This document shows positions 8,360 through 16,001 of a stretch of DNA of 64,000 bases, in pieces. This DNA is from Burkholderia mayonis (GTDB lineage Bacteria > Pseudomonadota > Gammaproteobacteria > Burkholderiales > Burkholderiaceae). Numbering within the stretch: position 1 is the stretch's first letter; each line of letters opens with the position of its first letter. The notes beneath the pieces are model-generated. The model made no database searches, had not been told where the DNA came from, and saw nothing but the letters and a program-made list of their open reading frames with translations. Location of the stretch: positions 3,410,001 to 3,474,000 of the forward strand of contig NZ_CP013386.1 of NCBI RefSeq assembly GCF_001523745.2, written 5' to 3'. A program made the translations under genes and the position numbers.

Positions 8360-9262
8360 TTACATCCCGATCACGGGACGTGCGTAGTGATCGACCAAAA
8401 GCGCGGCGAACAGCAGCGACAGATAGACGATCGAATAGCGGAACGCCTTGCGCGCGAGCGCGTCCGAATAATCGCGATAGATCTTCCACGCGTACGCGAG
8501 GAAGATCGCGCCGAGCAGCACGGCGCTCGTCAGGTAGACGGCCCCGCTCATGCCGGAAATGAACGGCATCATCGTGACCGCGAACAGGATCACCGTGTAC
8601 AGCAGGATGTGCAGCCGCGTGAACTTCTCGCCATGCGTGACGGGCAGCATCGGCAGGCCCGCGTTCTCGTAGTCCTTGCGGCGGTACAGCGCGAGCACCC
8701 AGAAGTGCGGCGGCGTCCAGACGAAGATGATCAGCACGAGAATCCACGCGTCGCCCGGCACCGCGCCCGTGACGGCCGCCCAGCCGAGCGCGGGCGGCAT
8801 CGCGCCCGACGCGCCGCCGATCACGATGTTCTGCGGCGTCATCGGCTTGAGCAGCAGCGTGTAGATCACCGCGTAGCCGACGAACGTCGCGATCGTCAGC
8901 CACATCGTCAGCGGATTCGTGAACGTGTAGAGCGTCCAGGCGCCGAGGCCGCCCAGTACGGTCGAGAACACGAGGATCTGCGCGGTCGTGATCTCGCCGC
9001 GCGCGGACGGCCGCCACGCGGTGCGCCGCATCATTGCGTCGATCTTCTGCTCGACAAGGCAATTGATCGCAAACGCGGCGCCCGCCAGCAGCCAGATGCC
9101 GATCGTGCCGCCGAGCAGCACGGTCCACGGCACCATCCCCGGCGTCGCGAGGAACATCCCGATCACCGCGCAGAACACGGCGAGCTGCGTGACGCGAGGC
9201 TTCGTCAGCGCCAGATACTGGGAGAGGCGGCTACCGGGCGTTTGGGAAAGTGTGGTGTCCAT
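8360..9262 (-). CDS. ctaB: Protoheme IX farnesyltransferase (heme O synthase)
   Basis: A 300-residue UbiA-family polytopic enzyme that adds a farnesyl chain to heme B to make heme O, the precursor of heme A. The prenyl diphosphate-binding region reads [19 protein letters not shown] near residue 67, and the second conserved cytoplasmic loop has [16 protein letters not shown]. About nine membrane segments are visible. It lies 12 bp from the ctaA end and 19 bp before SCO1, so it is cotranscribed with both. ctaB is also known as cyoE or cox10. Confidence 0.95.
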   Translation of the reverse strand: MDTTLSQTPGSRLSQYLALTKPRVTQLAVFCAVIGMFLATPGMVPWTVLLGGTIGIWLLAGAAFAINCLVEQKIDAMMRRTAWRPSARGEITTAQILVFSTVLGGLGAWTLYTFTNPLTMWLTIATFVGYAVIYTLLLKPMTPQNIVIGGASGAMPPALGWAAVTGAVPGDAWILVLIIFVWTPPHFWVLALYRRKDYENAGLPMLPVTHGEKFTRLHILLYTVILFAVTMMPFISGMSGAVYLTSAVLLGAIFLAYAWKIYRDYSDALARKAFRYSIVYLSLLFAALLVDHYARPVIGM

Positions 9263-9274
9263 GTACGGTCAACG

Positions 9275-10384
9275 TCACGCGGGCGCGGCGTCGCGCGCGG
9301 GTTGCGCGGCGCGGCCGGGACGGCTTGAAAGGATGCGAAAGTTTAGCATGACGACGAGGAGGAGCAGGATCGCGGCCCCCCCGTTATGCGCGACCGCGAC
9401 CGGCAAAGGCCACTGCAACACGATATTCGTCAAACCCGTGACGAATTGCAGCACGACGACGACGAGCACGCCGTTCGCCGGGCGCCGCAACGACGCGAAG
9501 CGGCGCATCTTCAGCGCGAACGCGACCAGGTACGCGACGACGACGAACGCGAACGTCCGGTGCGTCCAGTGGATCGCGACGAGCGCGTCCTGCGTGATCG
9601 CGTCGCCGTCGTTCGTCATGCCGAGCGCGCGCCACAGGTGGAAGCCGTTGCGAAAGTCCATCGGCGGAATCCACGCGCCGTTGCAGGTCGGGAAGTCGGT
9701 GCACGCGAGCACTGCGTAATTCGTGCTGACCCAGCCGCCGAGCGCGATCTGCGCGACGAGCAGGACGAGCGCGGCGAGCGCCGCCGCGCGATAGCGGCCG
9801 ACCTCGGGCTCGTATGCGGGCAGCGGCGTCTGGCGCGCGGCGAGCCAGCCGAGCGTGCCGAGCAGCGTGAGGCCGAGCAGCAGATGGATCGTCACGATCA
9901 CCGGCTGCAGCTTCATCGTCACGGTCCACGCGCCGAACGCGCCCTGCACGAGAATCAGCAGCAGCAGGCTCGTCGGCCACCACGGCGATACGTGGAGCGG
10001 CCGGCGGCGCAGCCGCGCGGCCCACGCGATCACGGTCTGCGCGATGATCAGCACGCCGATCGCCATCGCGAAATAGCGGTGGATCATCTCGATCCACGCC
10101 TTCGTCATACTGACGGGGCCCGTCGGCATCGCCTGATGCGCGGCGGTGATCGCCGCGTGCGCGACGAACGGCGACGACGTGCCGTAGCAGCCCGGCCAGT
10201 CCGGGCAGCCGAGACCGGAATCGGTCAGGCGCGTGAAGCCGCCGAACATCACGAGATCGAGCGTCAGGAACGTCGTGATCCAGACGAGCTTGCGGAACTT
10301 GTCGTCGTCCGCCTTCACCCACACGTACGACAGCGGCAGCAGCGCGATGCAGAGGCCGATCAGGCCGAGTTGCAGTAGATACAT
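9275..10384 (-). CDS. ctaA: Heme A synthase (COX15/CtaA)
   Basis: A 369-residue eight-TM protein that oxidises heme O to heme A. The heme-ligating histidines occur in the expected helices (AHQAMPTGPVS, EMIHRYFAMAIG, TIHLLLGL, IHWTHRTFAF). A paired cysteine loop (LACTDFPTCNGAW) and the earlier GLGCPDWPGCYG are typical of the long proteobacterial form. It precedes ctaB, consistent with sequential steps in heme A synthesis. Confidence 0.93.
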   Translation of the reverse strand: MYLLQLGLIGLCIALLPLSYVWVKADDDKFRKLVWITTFLTLDLVMFGGFTRLTDSGLGCPDWPGCYGTSSPFVAHAAITAAHQAMPTGPVSMTKAWIEMIHRYFAMAIGVLIIAQTVIAWAARLRRRPLHVSPWWPTSLLLLILVQGAFGAWTVTMKLQPVIVTIHLLLGLTLLGTLGWLAARQTPLPAYEPEVGRYRAAALAALVLLVAQIALGGWVSTNYAVLACTDFPTCNGAWIPPMDFRNGFHLWRALGMTNDGDAITQDALVAIHWTHRTFAFVVVAYLVAFALKMRRFASLRRPANGVLVVVVLQFVTGLTNIVLQWPLPVAVAHNGGAAILLLLVVMLNFRILSSRPGRAAQPARDAAPA

Positions 10385-10427
10385 CCGTGTTTCTCTCTTA
10401 CCCTCTATCGCCGGTCGCAGCCGGCGC

Positions 10428-11069
10428 TCAACCGATGCTCGACCACTTGAGGAGCTTCGTCACGTCCTTCTTGATCTTGCTCGGATCCGGATTCTTCGGG
10501 AAACGCATCATCAAATTGCCGTTCGGATCGACGAGATAGATGTGATCGGCGACCTGCGTGCCCGCGTCGGCCGGCAGCCATGCGGCGACGGCGGCCGGAT
10601 CGGCGCGCAGCTTGACCGTGTCCGGATATGCGTCCGCGATCGCGGCCGGCACGTTCGCCGCGTCGCTCTTCAGCCACACCATCGTGATCCGTTGCCGCTC
10701 GCCCGCCTGCGTCGCGCGCACCTGGCGCATGAAATAGAGCTTCTTCGCGCACACGTCGTTGCACGCGCCGCCGTCTTCCATCACGAACAGCCACACGCCG
10801 CGCAGCGACGCGAGCGGCACCGTCTTGCCCGCTTCGTCGACGACGTTCAGATCGGGCGGAATCGGCCGCTGCGGCTCGATCAGCGTGCCGTAGTTGGTCG
10901 CGCCGCCGCGCGGCTTGATCACGTAATACGTGAAATACGACGCGATCACGGGCGCCGCGCAGACGAGCGCGAGCGCGAGCAGCACCCAGCGGCCGCGCTT
11001 CCATGAACCGCGCTGCGCGGGTTCCGCTTGCCGGCCGCCCTGCGGCTCCGTCGGACGGGAAAATTGCAT
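10428..11069 (-). CDS. Membrane-anchored SCO-like protein of the cox cluster
   Basis: A 213-residue protein with one N-terminal transmembrane helix (about residues 27-48, WVLLALALVCAAPVIASYFT) and a periplasmic domain resembling a shortened thioredoxin/SCO fold. It has a CxxxC pair in GGACNDVCAKKLYFMRQV and a later LVDPNGNLMMRFP strand. The cysteine spacing matches the SCO copper site. I do not see an obvious equivalent of the SCO third-ligand histidine. Position between SURF1 and ctaA supports an oxidase assembly or redox role. Start ATG at 11067-11069; the longer frame to 11177 overlaps SURF1. Confidence 0.72.
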   Translation of the reverse strand: MQFSRPTEPQGGRQAEPAQRGSWKRGRWVLLALALVCAAPVIASYFTYYVIKPRGGATNYGTLIEPQRPIPPDLNVVDEAGKTVPLASLRGVWLFVMEDGGACNDVCAKKLYFMRQVRATQAGERQRITMVWLKSDAANVPAAIADAYPDTVKLRADPAAVAAWLPADAGTQVADHIYLVDPNGNLMMRFPKNPDPSKIKKDVTKLLKWSSIG

Positions 11070-11133
11070 CACCAAAGAAACCTCTTGAAACGATGGACGT
11101 CGCGCGTCGCAGCGCGACGGACCGGCGCCGCCG

Positions 11134-11847
11134 TCACGCGTCGCCGGACTGCTTTTTCGCCGCGCGCCGCGCGGCATACAGACCGAAGCCGGCGGCAGCC
11201 GCCGCCATGCCCCACCATTGGAACATGTAACCGTAGTTGCGCTCGACGCCCGTCGTCGGCGCGGGCCAGTCGCGCACGAGCTTGTCGCCGCCGTCGCTCG
11301 TCTGCTGAATCACGAACGGCTGCAGCGGCAGGCCGGTTTCCTGCGCGTACGCGGCGGCGTCGAGATTCTGCCGGATCTTCTGATGCGCGGCCGAGCCGCC
11401 TTCGCCGAGCTCGAACGCGCGCGACGCGCTGCCGCGCGCGATGCCCTCGATCGTCACGTCGCCCGCCGGCGTCGCGAACGGCTCAATCGCGGTGCGGTCG
11501 GCGAAATTGCGCGGCAGCCATCCGCGGTTCACGAGCACGTAGCCGCCGTTCGCGAGCTTCAGCGGCATCACGACATAAAAGCCCGGCTGATCGTTGTACG
11601 GCCGGTTGTCGAGGAACACCGCGAGCTCCGGCATGAAGCGGCCAACCGCGCGCACGCGGTGGAACTCGATGTCCTTCAGCGCGACGGGCTCGCGCGGCAC
11701 GTCGAAGGGACTCGCGTGCTCGTAGCGCGTGATCTGCGATTCGAGCGCCTCCTTCTGATGCGCGCGGTCGCGCTGCCAGAAACCGAGCCGCACCGTCACC
11801 GCGATCACCGCGAGAATCAGCAGCGCGGGCAGCCAGCGAATCCTCAT
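11134..11847 (-). CDS. SURF1-family cytochrome oxidase assembly protein
   Basis: A 237-residue protein with TM helices at both ends (about 4-22 and 212-230) and a periplasmic domain between. Family hallmarks are RLGFWQRDRAHQKEAL after TM1, LDNRPYNDQPGFYVVMPL, YVLVNRGWLPR and the C-terminal NYGYMFQWWGMA. SURF1 binds heme A and promotes its insertion into subunit I. The start at 11845-11847 (MRIRWLPALL) is chosen because the first TM helix follows at once. Confidence 0.92.
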   Translation of the reverse strand: MRIRWLPALLILAVIAVTVRLGFWQRDRAHQKEALESQITRYEHASPFDVPREPVALKDIEFHRVRAVGRFMPELAVFLDNRPYNDQPGFYVVMPLKLANGGYVLVNRGWLPRNFADRTAIEPFATPAGDVTIEGIARGSASRAFELGEGGSAAHQKIRQNLDAAAYAQETGLPLQPFVIQQTSDGGDKLVRDWPAPTTGVERNYGYMFQWWGMAAAAAGFGLYAARRAAKKQSGDA

Positions 11848-11934
11848 CGCGCCGCTCCCTGGGGGCGACGACTGCCCGACCGAAGTGAGATAATGTTTTT
11901 TTCTTCCTCTAATTGCCGGTTTCCGGTTAGCTTC

Positions 11935-12144
11935 ATGCACATTCTCGTTCCGATCGCCTTCGTACTCATCATCGCCAGCATGGTGTCGGCGCTGTATTTC
12001 ATGATGCACGACCGGGGCCATACGAAGCGGATGGTCTGGTCGCTCGCGATGCGAGTCGGCCTGTCGATCTCGCTGTTCCTGTTCATCCTGTTCGCGAACT
12101 GGATGGGCTGGATCCATTCGACCGGCATTCCGATCGGCCGCTGA
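11935..12144 (+). CDS. Twin-transmembrane small protein (DUF2909-like)
   Basis: A 69-residue protein with two hydrophobic segments (residues 3-22 and 41-59) joined by a basic loop (HDRGHTKRMVW), the pattern of HIG1/DUF2909-type small membrane proteins found in proteobacterial oxidase loci. It is encoded on the plus strand, opposite to all the surrounding cox genes, with 87 bp to the divergent SURF1 start. It ends before the coxC terminator. An oxidase-stabilising role is inference from position. Confidence 0.7.
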   Translation: MHILVPIAFVLIIASMVSALYFMMHDRGHTKRMVWSLAMRVGLSISLFLFILFANWMGWIHSTGIPIGR

Positions 12145-12181
12145 TGCGGCATAACGCCGCACGAACACGATCCATTTAAGC

Positions 12182-12212
12182 AAAAACGCCGCCCGACGAA
12201 GTCGGGGCGGCG
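12182..12212 (-). terminator. Terminator after coxC
   Basis: Stem CGCCGCCCGAC (12187-12197) pairing with GTCGGGGCGGCG (12201-12212) with one bulged base, followed on the minus strand by five U (12182-12186). It would end transcripts arriving from coxC and lies between the converging coxC and DUF2909 genes. Confidence 0.75.
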
Positions 12213-12266
12213 CACCGGTCGGCCTGCGGCCCTTCGGCGCACATCGCGGCGCCGACGAACCAAGCA

Positions 12267-12300
12267 AACGGCCCGCGCATCGCTGCGCGGGCCGTTTTCG
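12267..12300 (+). terminator. Terminator for the DUF2909-like gene (possibly bidirectional)
   Basis: A perfect 13-bp stem, AACGGCCCGCGCA (12267-12279) with TGCGCGGGCCGTT (12284-12296), 4-nt loop, followed by TTTT on the plus strand. It lies only 8 bp beyond the coxC stop, so it may also slow minus-strand transcripts. Confidence 0.78.
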
Positions 12301-12303
12301 TTG

Positions 12304-13161
12304 TTACAGCCAGTAGACGACGACGTACAGGCCCAGCCAGACGACGTCGACGAAGTGCCAGTACCACGCGGCGCCTTCGAATGCGAAGTGGTGATCCGGC
12401 TTGAAGTGGCCGCGGATCATCCGCGCCAGCACCACCGCGAGCATCGTGCCGCCCAGGAACACGTGGAAGCCGTGGAAGCCCGTCAGCAGGAAGAACGTCG
12501 AGCCGTACACGCCGGAGCCGAGCGTCAGGTTCAGCTCGTTGTACGCGTGGAAATACTCGAAGCCCTGCAGGAACAGGAAGCAGATACCGAGCACGAGCGT
12601 CGCGGCGAGCCATGCGATCGCTTTCGTGCGGTGATCGTCGCGCAGCGCGTGGTGCGACACCGTCAACGTCGCGCCCGACGACAGCAGCAGCGCGGTGTTG
12701 AGGGTCGGGATCGGCCACGGGCCCATCGTCTTGAAGTGGCCGACGAGCGCGCCCGGGCCTTCGTTCGGCCACACGGCGGAAAAGTCCGGCCAGATCAGCT
12801 TGTAGTCGAGGCTGCCGAGCTGATGCATCGCGATTTCACGCGCATAGAACAGTGCGCCGAAGAACGCGCCGAAGAACATCACTTCGGAGAAGATGAACCA
12901 GCTCATGCTCCAGCGATACGACTTGTCGACGCGCTTGCCGTACATCCCGCTTTCGGACTCGGCGATCGCGTCGCCGAACCAGTGATACAGCACGAACAGA
13001 AGCCACAGCAGCCCGACGAGCGCCGTGTAGGGCGCCCACGGCTCGCCGTTGACCCACAGCGCAAACGAGCCGAGCATGACCAGCAGGCCGACGGCCGCGC
13101 TGATCGGGTGCTGCGACGGATGCGGCACGAAATAGTACGGGCTCTCGTTTTGACCGGTCAT
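12304..13161 (-). CDS. coxC: Cytochrome c oxidase subunit III
   Basis: A 285-residue seven-TM subunit III of the aa3-type oxidase. Typical segments are YYFVPHPSQHPISAAVGLLV at the start, SWFIFSEVMFFGAFFGALFY in the middle and GFHGFHVFLGGTMLAVV near residue 220, ending AWYWHFVDVVWLGLYVVVYWL with the conserved HFVDVVW. It is last in the run coxB-coxA-small protein-cox11-DUF2970-coxC. Confidence 0.95.
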   Translation of the reverse strand: MTGQNESPYYFVPHPSQHPISAAVGLLVMLGSFALWVNGEPWAPYTALVGLLWLLFVLYHWFGDAIAESESGMYGKRVDKSYRWSMSWFIFSEVMFFGAFFGALFYAREIAMHQLGSLDYKLIWPDFSAVWPNEGPGALVGHFKTMGPWPIPTLNTALLLSSGATLTVSHHALRDDHRTKAIAWLAATLVLGICFLFLQGFEYFHAYNELNLTLGSGVYGSTFFLLTGFHGFHVFLGGTMLAVVLARMIRGHFKPDHHFAFEGAAWYWHFVDVVWLGLYVVVYWL

Positions 13162-13292
13162 GCTTGATTCTCCACTTCAGTCCAATTTGTTCCGGAACGA
13201 TCCGGCTTATTTCTCTCTCGCGGCGCACGCGGCGCCGCCTCACCTTCTGCTTGCGGACTCGCGAAGCCGCGCGCCCGCCAAATCCGAATCCG

Positions 13293-13496
13293 CTACCCCA
13301 CCACCGCGCGCACGATCAGGATCAGCACGCCGACGAAGAGCGCCGCCCCGATCAACGCGGCGATCAGCACGTGCAGCGGGTTGAGCTGCGTCGCGTCCGC
13401 TTCGAGATCGCGCCGCTTGCGCACGCCGAAGAACGACCACAGGACCGCCTTCATCGTCTGCAAGAACGTACTCTTGTTACCCGATCCGCTCGTCAT
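13293..13496 (-). CDS. DUF2970 small membrane protein
   Basis: A 67-residue protein: a basic amphipathic start (FLQTMKAVLWSFFGVRKRRD) and one C-terminal TM helix (about residues 42-64). The sequence fits DUF2970 (PF11174), a family that regularly sits between cox11 and coxC in betaproteobacteria and is presumed to help oxidase assembly. It follows the cox11 stop by 17 bp. Confidence 0.8.
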   Translation of the reverse strand: MTSGSGNKSTFLQTMKAVLWSFFGVRKRRDLEADATQLNPLHVLIAALIGAALFVGVLILIVRAVVG

Positions 13497-13513
13497 TGTC
13501 GCCCTCCCCTGTG

Positions 13514-14119
13514 TCAGGCGGCGGGCTTCGCCGCGGCGCCGCCCGTCTGCCCCGCGGCGCCACGCGCAGCGGGCGCCGGCGTATTCAACTCGAAAAACGT
13601 GTACGACAGCGTGATCGTCTTCACGTCCTTCGGCAGCTTCGGATCGATCACGAACACGACCGGCATATCGCGCGTCTCGTTCGCCGCGAGCGTCTGTTGC
13701 GTGAAGCAGAAACATTCGATCTTCTTGAAGAACTCGGTGGCCTGCTTCGGCGCGTAGCTCGGGATTGCCTGCGCGACCACCGTTCTGCCCTGCCCGTTCG
13801 TCACTTCGTAGACGACCGTCGTCAACTCGCCCGGATGCACGTCGATGCTGTTGCGCTTCGGCTTGAAGCCGAGCGGTCCGCGCGCGTTCGCGTCGAGCTC
13901 GATCGACACCGTCCGGGTGTAATCGATCTGCGTGTTCTTCGCCTCGCGCTCGCTGACGTCGCGCTGCAGCAAGTTGTTGATGCCGGTGATCTGGCAGATC
14001 GCGCGGTACATCGGCACCAACGCGAAGCCAAAGCCGAACATCAGCCCCGCCACGACGACGAGCTTCACGAGCATCGACCGGTTGAACGCGCGATCGACGT
14101 TCGCCTCGGACTTCGACAT
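13514..14119 (-). CDS. ctaG: Cytochrome c oxidase assembly protein CtaG/Cox11
   Basis: A 201-residue membrane-anchored copper chaperone that supplies CuB of subunit I. One TM helix at about residues 15-35 is followed by YRAICQITGIN and an immunoglobulin-like domain with the copper motif FKKIECFCFTQQTL (C-F-C) and the late strand MPVVFVIDPKLP. Length and motifs are normal. It sits between the 46-residue assembly protein and DUF2970. Confidence 0.95.
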   Translation of the reverse strand: MSKSEANVDRAFNRSMLVKLVVVAGLMFGFGFALVPMYRAICQITGINNLLQRDVSEREAKNTQIDYTRTVSIELDANARGPLGFKPKRNSIDVHPGELTTVVYEVTNGQGRTVVAQAIPSYAPKQATEFFKKIECFCFTQQTLAANETRDMPVVFVIDPKLPKDVKTITLSYTFFELNTPAPAARGAAGQTGGAAAKPAA

Positions 14120-14140
14120 CAGGCCTTCCTCAATACTGCG

Positions 14141-14281
14141 TCAGGACGTGGACGCAATCCACTGCCGGACGACGGCACCCACAAAGAAAACGGCGACGAC
14201 GATGAGCAGGATCAAAAGCAGCCGCTTGTTGCCCGCGCGAATCTCGTCGGGCGTTCGTCTTTTTTGTGAATTCCGGGTCAT
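14141..14281 (-). CDS. Cytochrome oxidase small assembly protein (46 aa)
   Basis: An open frame of 46 codons plus stop. It starts MTRNSQKRRTPDEIRAGNKR and continues with one hydrophobic helix (LLLILLIVVAVFFVGAVV) and RQWIASTS. The basic N-terminus plus single TM helix, and its position between coxA and cox11, match the small proteins annotated there in other Burkholderiaceae. It ends 21 bp before the cox11 start. Function is inferred from context only. Confidence 0.72.
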   Translation of the reverse strand: MTRNSQKRRTPDEIRAGNKRLLLILLIVVAVFFVGAVVRQWIASTS

Positions 14282-14305
14282 GCGATATTTTTTCGATTGG
14301 GACTC

Positions 14306-14335
14306 CGCCGCCCGCGTCGCACGACGCGGGCGGCG
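14306..14335 (-). promoter_or_regulatory. GC-rich hairpin between coxA and the small assembly gene
   Basis: A perfect 14-bp inverted repeat, CGCCGCCCGCGTCG (14306-14319) and CGACGCGGGCGGCG (14322-14335), 15 bp after the coxA stop. On the minus strand no U-run follows, so partial attenuation or protection of the coxBA 3' end is more likely than full termination. Confidence 0.6.
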
Positions 14336-14350
14336 AAAATAGGCAAACCG

Positions 14351-15958
14351 TTACTCGACCGTCGGCGGATGCTCGAACGTGTGGAACGGAGCCGGGCTCG
14401 GCACCGTCCACTCGAGGCCCGTCGCGCCGTCCCACGGCTTGTCGGAAGCCCGCTCGAGCTCGCCGCCGCCGCGATACGCGGGCAGCACGACCGCGAACAG
14501 GAAGTACACCTGCGCGAGGCCGAAGCCGAATGCGCCGATCGTCGCGAGCTGGTTGAAGTCAGTGAACTGCGCCGGGTAGTCCGCATAGCGTCGCGGCATG
14601 CCCGCGAGCCCGACGAAGTGCATCGGGAAGAACGTGATGTTGAAGAAGATCATCGACGACCAGAAGTGGATCTTCCCGCGCGTCTCGTTGTACATCCAGC
14701 CCGTCCACTTCGGCGCCCAGTAGTACCACCCGGCGAAGAGAGCGAACAGCGAGCCCGCGACGAGCACGTAGTGGAAGTGCGCGACGACGAAGTACGTGCC
14801 GTGGTACTGGATGTCGAGCGGCGCCATCGCGAGCATCAGGCCCGTGAAGCCGCCCATCGTGAACACAAACAGGAAGCCGATCGCGAACAGCATCGGCGTC
14901 TCGAACGTCAGCGAGCCGCGCCACATCGTGGCCGTCCAGTTGAACACCTTCACGCCCGTCGGCACCGCAATCAGCATCGTCGCGTACATGAAGAAGAGCT
15001 GGCCCGTGACCGGCATGCCGGTCGCGAACATATGGTGCGCCCAGACCATGAACGACAGGATCGCGATCGACGCCGTCGCGTACACCATCGAGCTATAGCC
15101 GAACAGCGGCTTGCGCGAGAACGCCGGGATCACCTGCGACACGATCCCGAACGCCGGCAGAATCATGATGTACACCTCGGGGTGCCCGAAGAACCAGAAG
15201 ATGTGCTGGTACATCACAGGATCGCCGCCGCCTGCCGCGTTGAAGAACGACGTGCCGAAGTGACGGTCGAACAGCACCATCGTGATCGCGCCCGCCAGAA
15301 CCGGCATTACCGCGATCAGCAGGTAAGCGGTGATGAGCCACGTCCACGCGAACATCGGCATCTTCATCAGCGTCATGCCCGGCGCGCGCATGTTGAGCAC
15401 CGTCACGACGATGTTGATCCCGCCCATGATCGACGACGCGCCCATGATGTGCACCGCGAAGATCGCGAAATCCATGCCCGGGCCCATCTGCGTCGAAAGC
15501 GGCGCATACAGCGTCCAGCCGGCGGCCGTCGCGCCGCCCGGCGCAAAGAACGAGCCGACGAGGAGCACCGCCGCGACGGGCAGCAGCCAGAAGCTGAAGT
15601 TGTTCATCCGCGCGAACGCCATGTCCGACGCGCCGATCTGCAGCGGAATCATCCAGTTCGCGAAACCGACGAAGGCCGGCATGATCGCGCCGAACACCAT
15701 GATGAGGCCGTGCATCGTCGTCAGCTGGTTGAAGAACTCCGGCCGCATGATCTGCAGGCCCGGTTCGAACAGCTCGGCGCGAATCGCGAGCGCCATCACC
15801 CCGCCCGACAGGAACATGATGAACGAGAACAGCAGGTACAGCGTACCGATGTCCTTGTGGTTGGTGGCGAACAGCCAGCGCCGCCAGCCGTGCGGGGTTT
15901 CGTGCGCGTGGTCGTCGTGCGCGTGGCCCGCGGCTACGTCGTGCCCGATGCTAGACAT
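14351..15958 (-). CDS. coxA: Cytochrome c oxidase subunit I
   Basis: The 535-residue catalytic subunit of an aa3-type oxidase with twelve TM helices. Visible landmarks are HGLIMVFGAIMPAFVGFANW (low-spin heme ligand), the D-channel aspartate in QIGASDMAFARMNN, WFFGHPEVYIMILPAFG with the CuB His, the cross-linked Tyr and the proton-gating Glu (A1-type XGHPEV), VWAHHMFATG (CuB histidines), and FVVAHFHYVLVAGS (heme a3 and a ligands). Copper and heme A for it come from cox11, SURF1 and ctaAB in this window. Confidence 0.97.
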   Translation of the reverse strand: MSSIGHDVAAGHAHDDHAHETPHGWRRWLFATNHKDIGTLYLLFSFIMFLSGGVMALAIRAELFEPGLQIMRPEFFNQLTTMHGLIMVFGAIMPAFVGFANWMIPLQIGASDMAFARMNNFSFWLLPVAAVLLVGSFFAPGGATAAGWTLYAPLSTQMGPGMDFAIFAVHIMGASSIMGGINIVVTVLNMRAPGMTLMKMPMFAWTWLITAYLLIAVMPVLAGAITMVLFDRHFGTSFFNAAGGGDPVMYQHIFWFFGHPEVYIMILPAFGIVSQVIPAFSRKPLFGYSSMVYATASIAILSFMVWAHHMFATGMPVTGQLFFMYATMLIAVPTGVKVFNWTATMWRGSLTFETPMLFAIGFLFVFTMGGFTGLMLAMAPLDIQYHGTYFVVAHFHYVLVAGSLFALFAGWYYWAPKWTGWMYNETRGKIHFWSSMIFFNITFFPMHFVGLAGMPRRYADYPAQFTDFNQLATIGAFGFGLAQVYFLFAVVLPAYRGGGELERASDKPWDGATGLEWTVPSPAPFHTFEHPPTVE

Positions 15959-16001
15959 GAGAATCTCCTAATGCGAATACGTCGACAAACACAGCGACAC
16001 G

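Noticed and set aside
12176..12772. A 198-codon minus frame overlapping coxC and the terminators
   Set aside because: It is out of frame with coxC and runs through two terminator stems; a GC-driven shadow.
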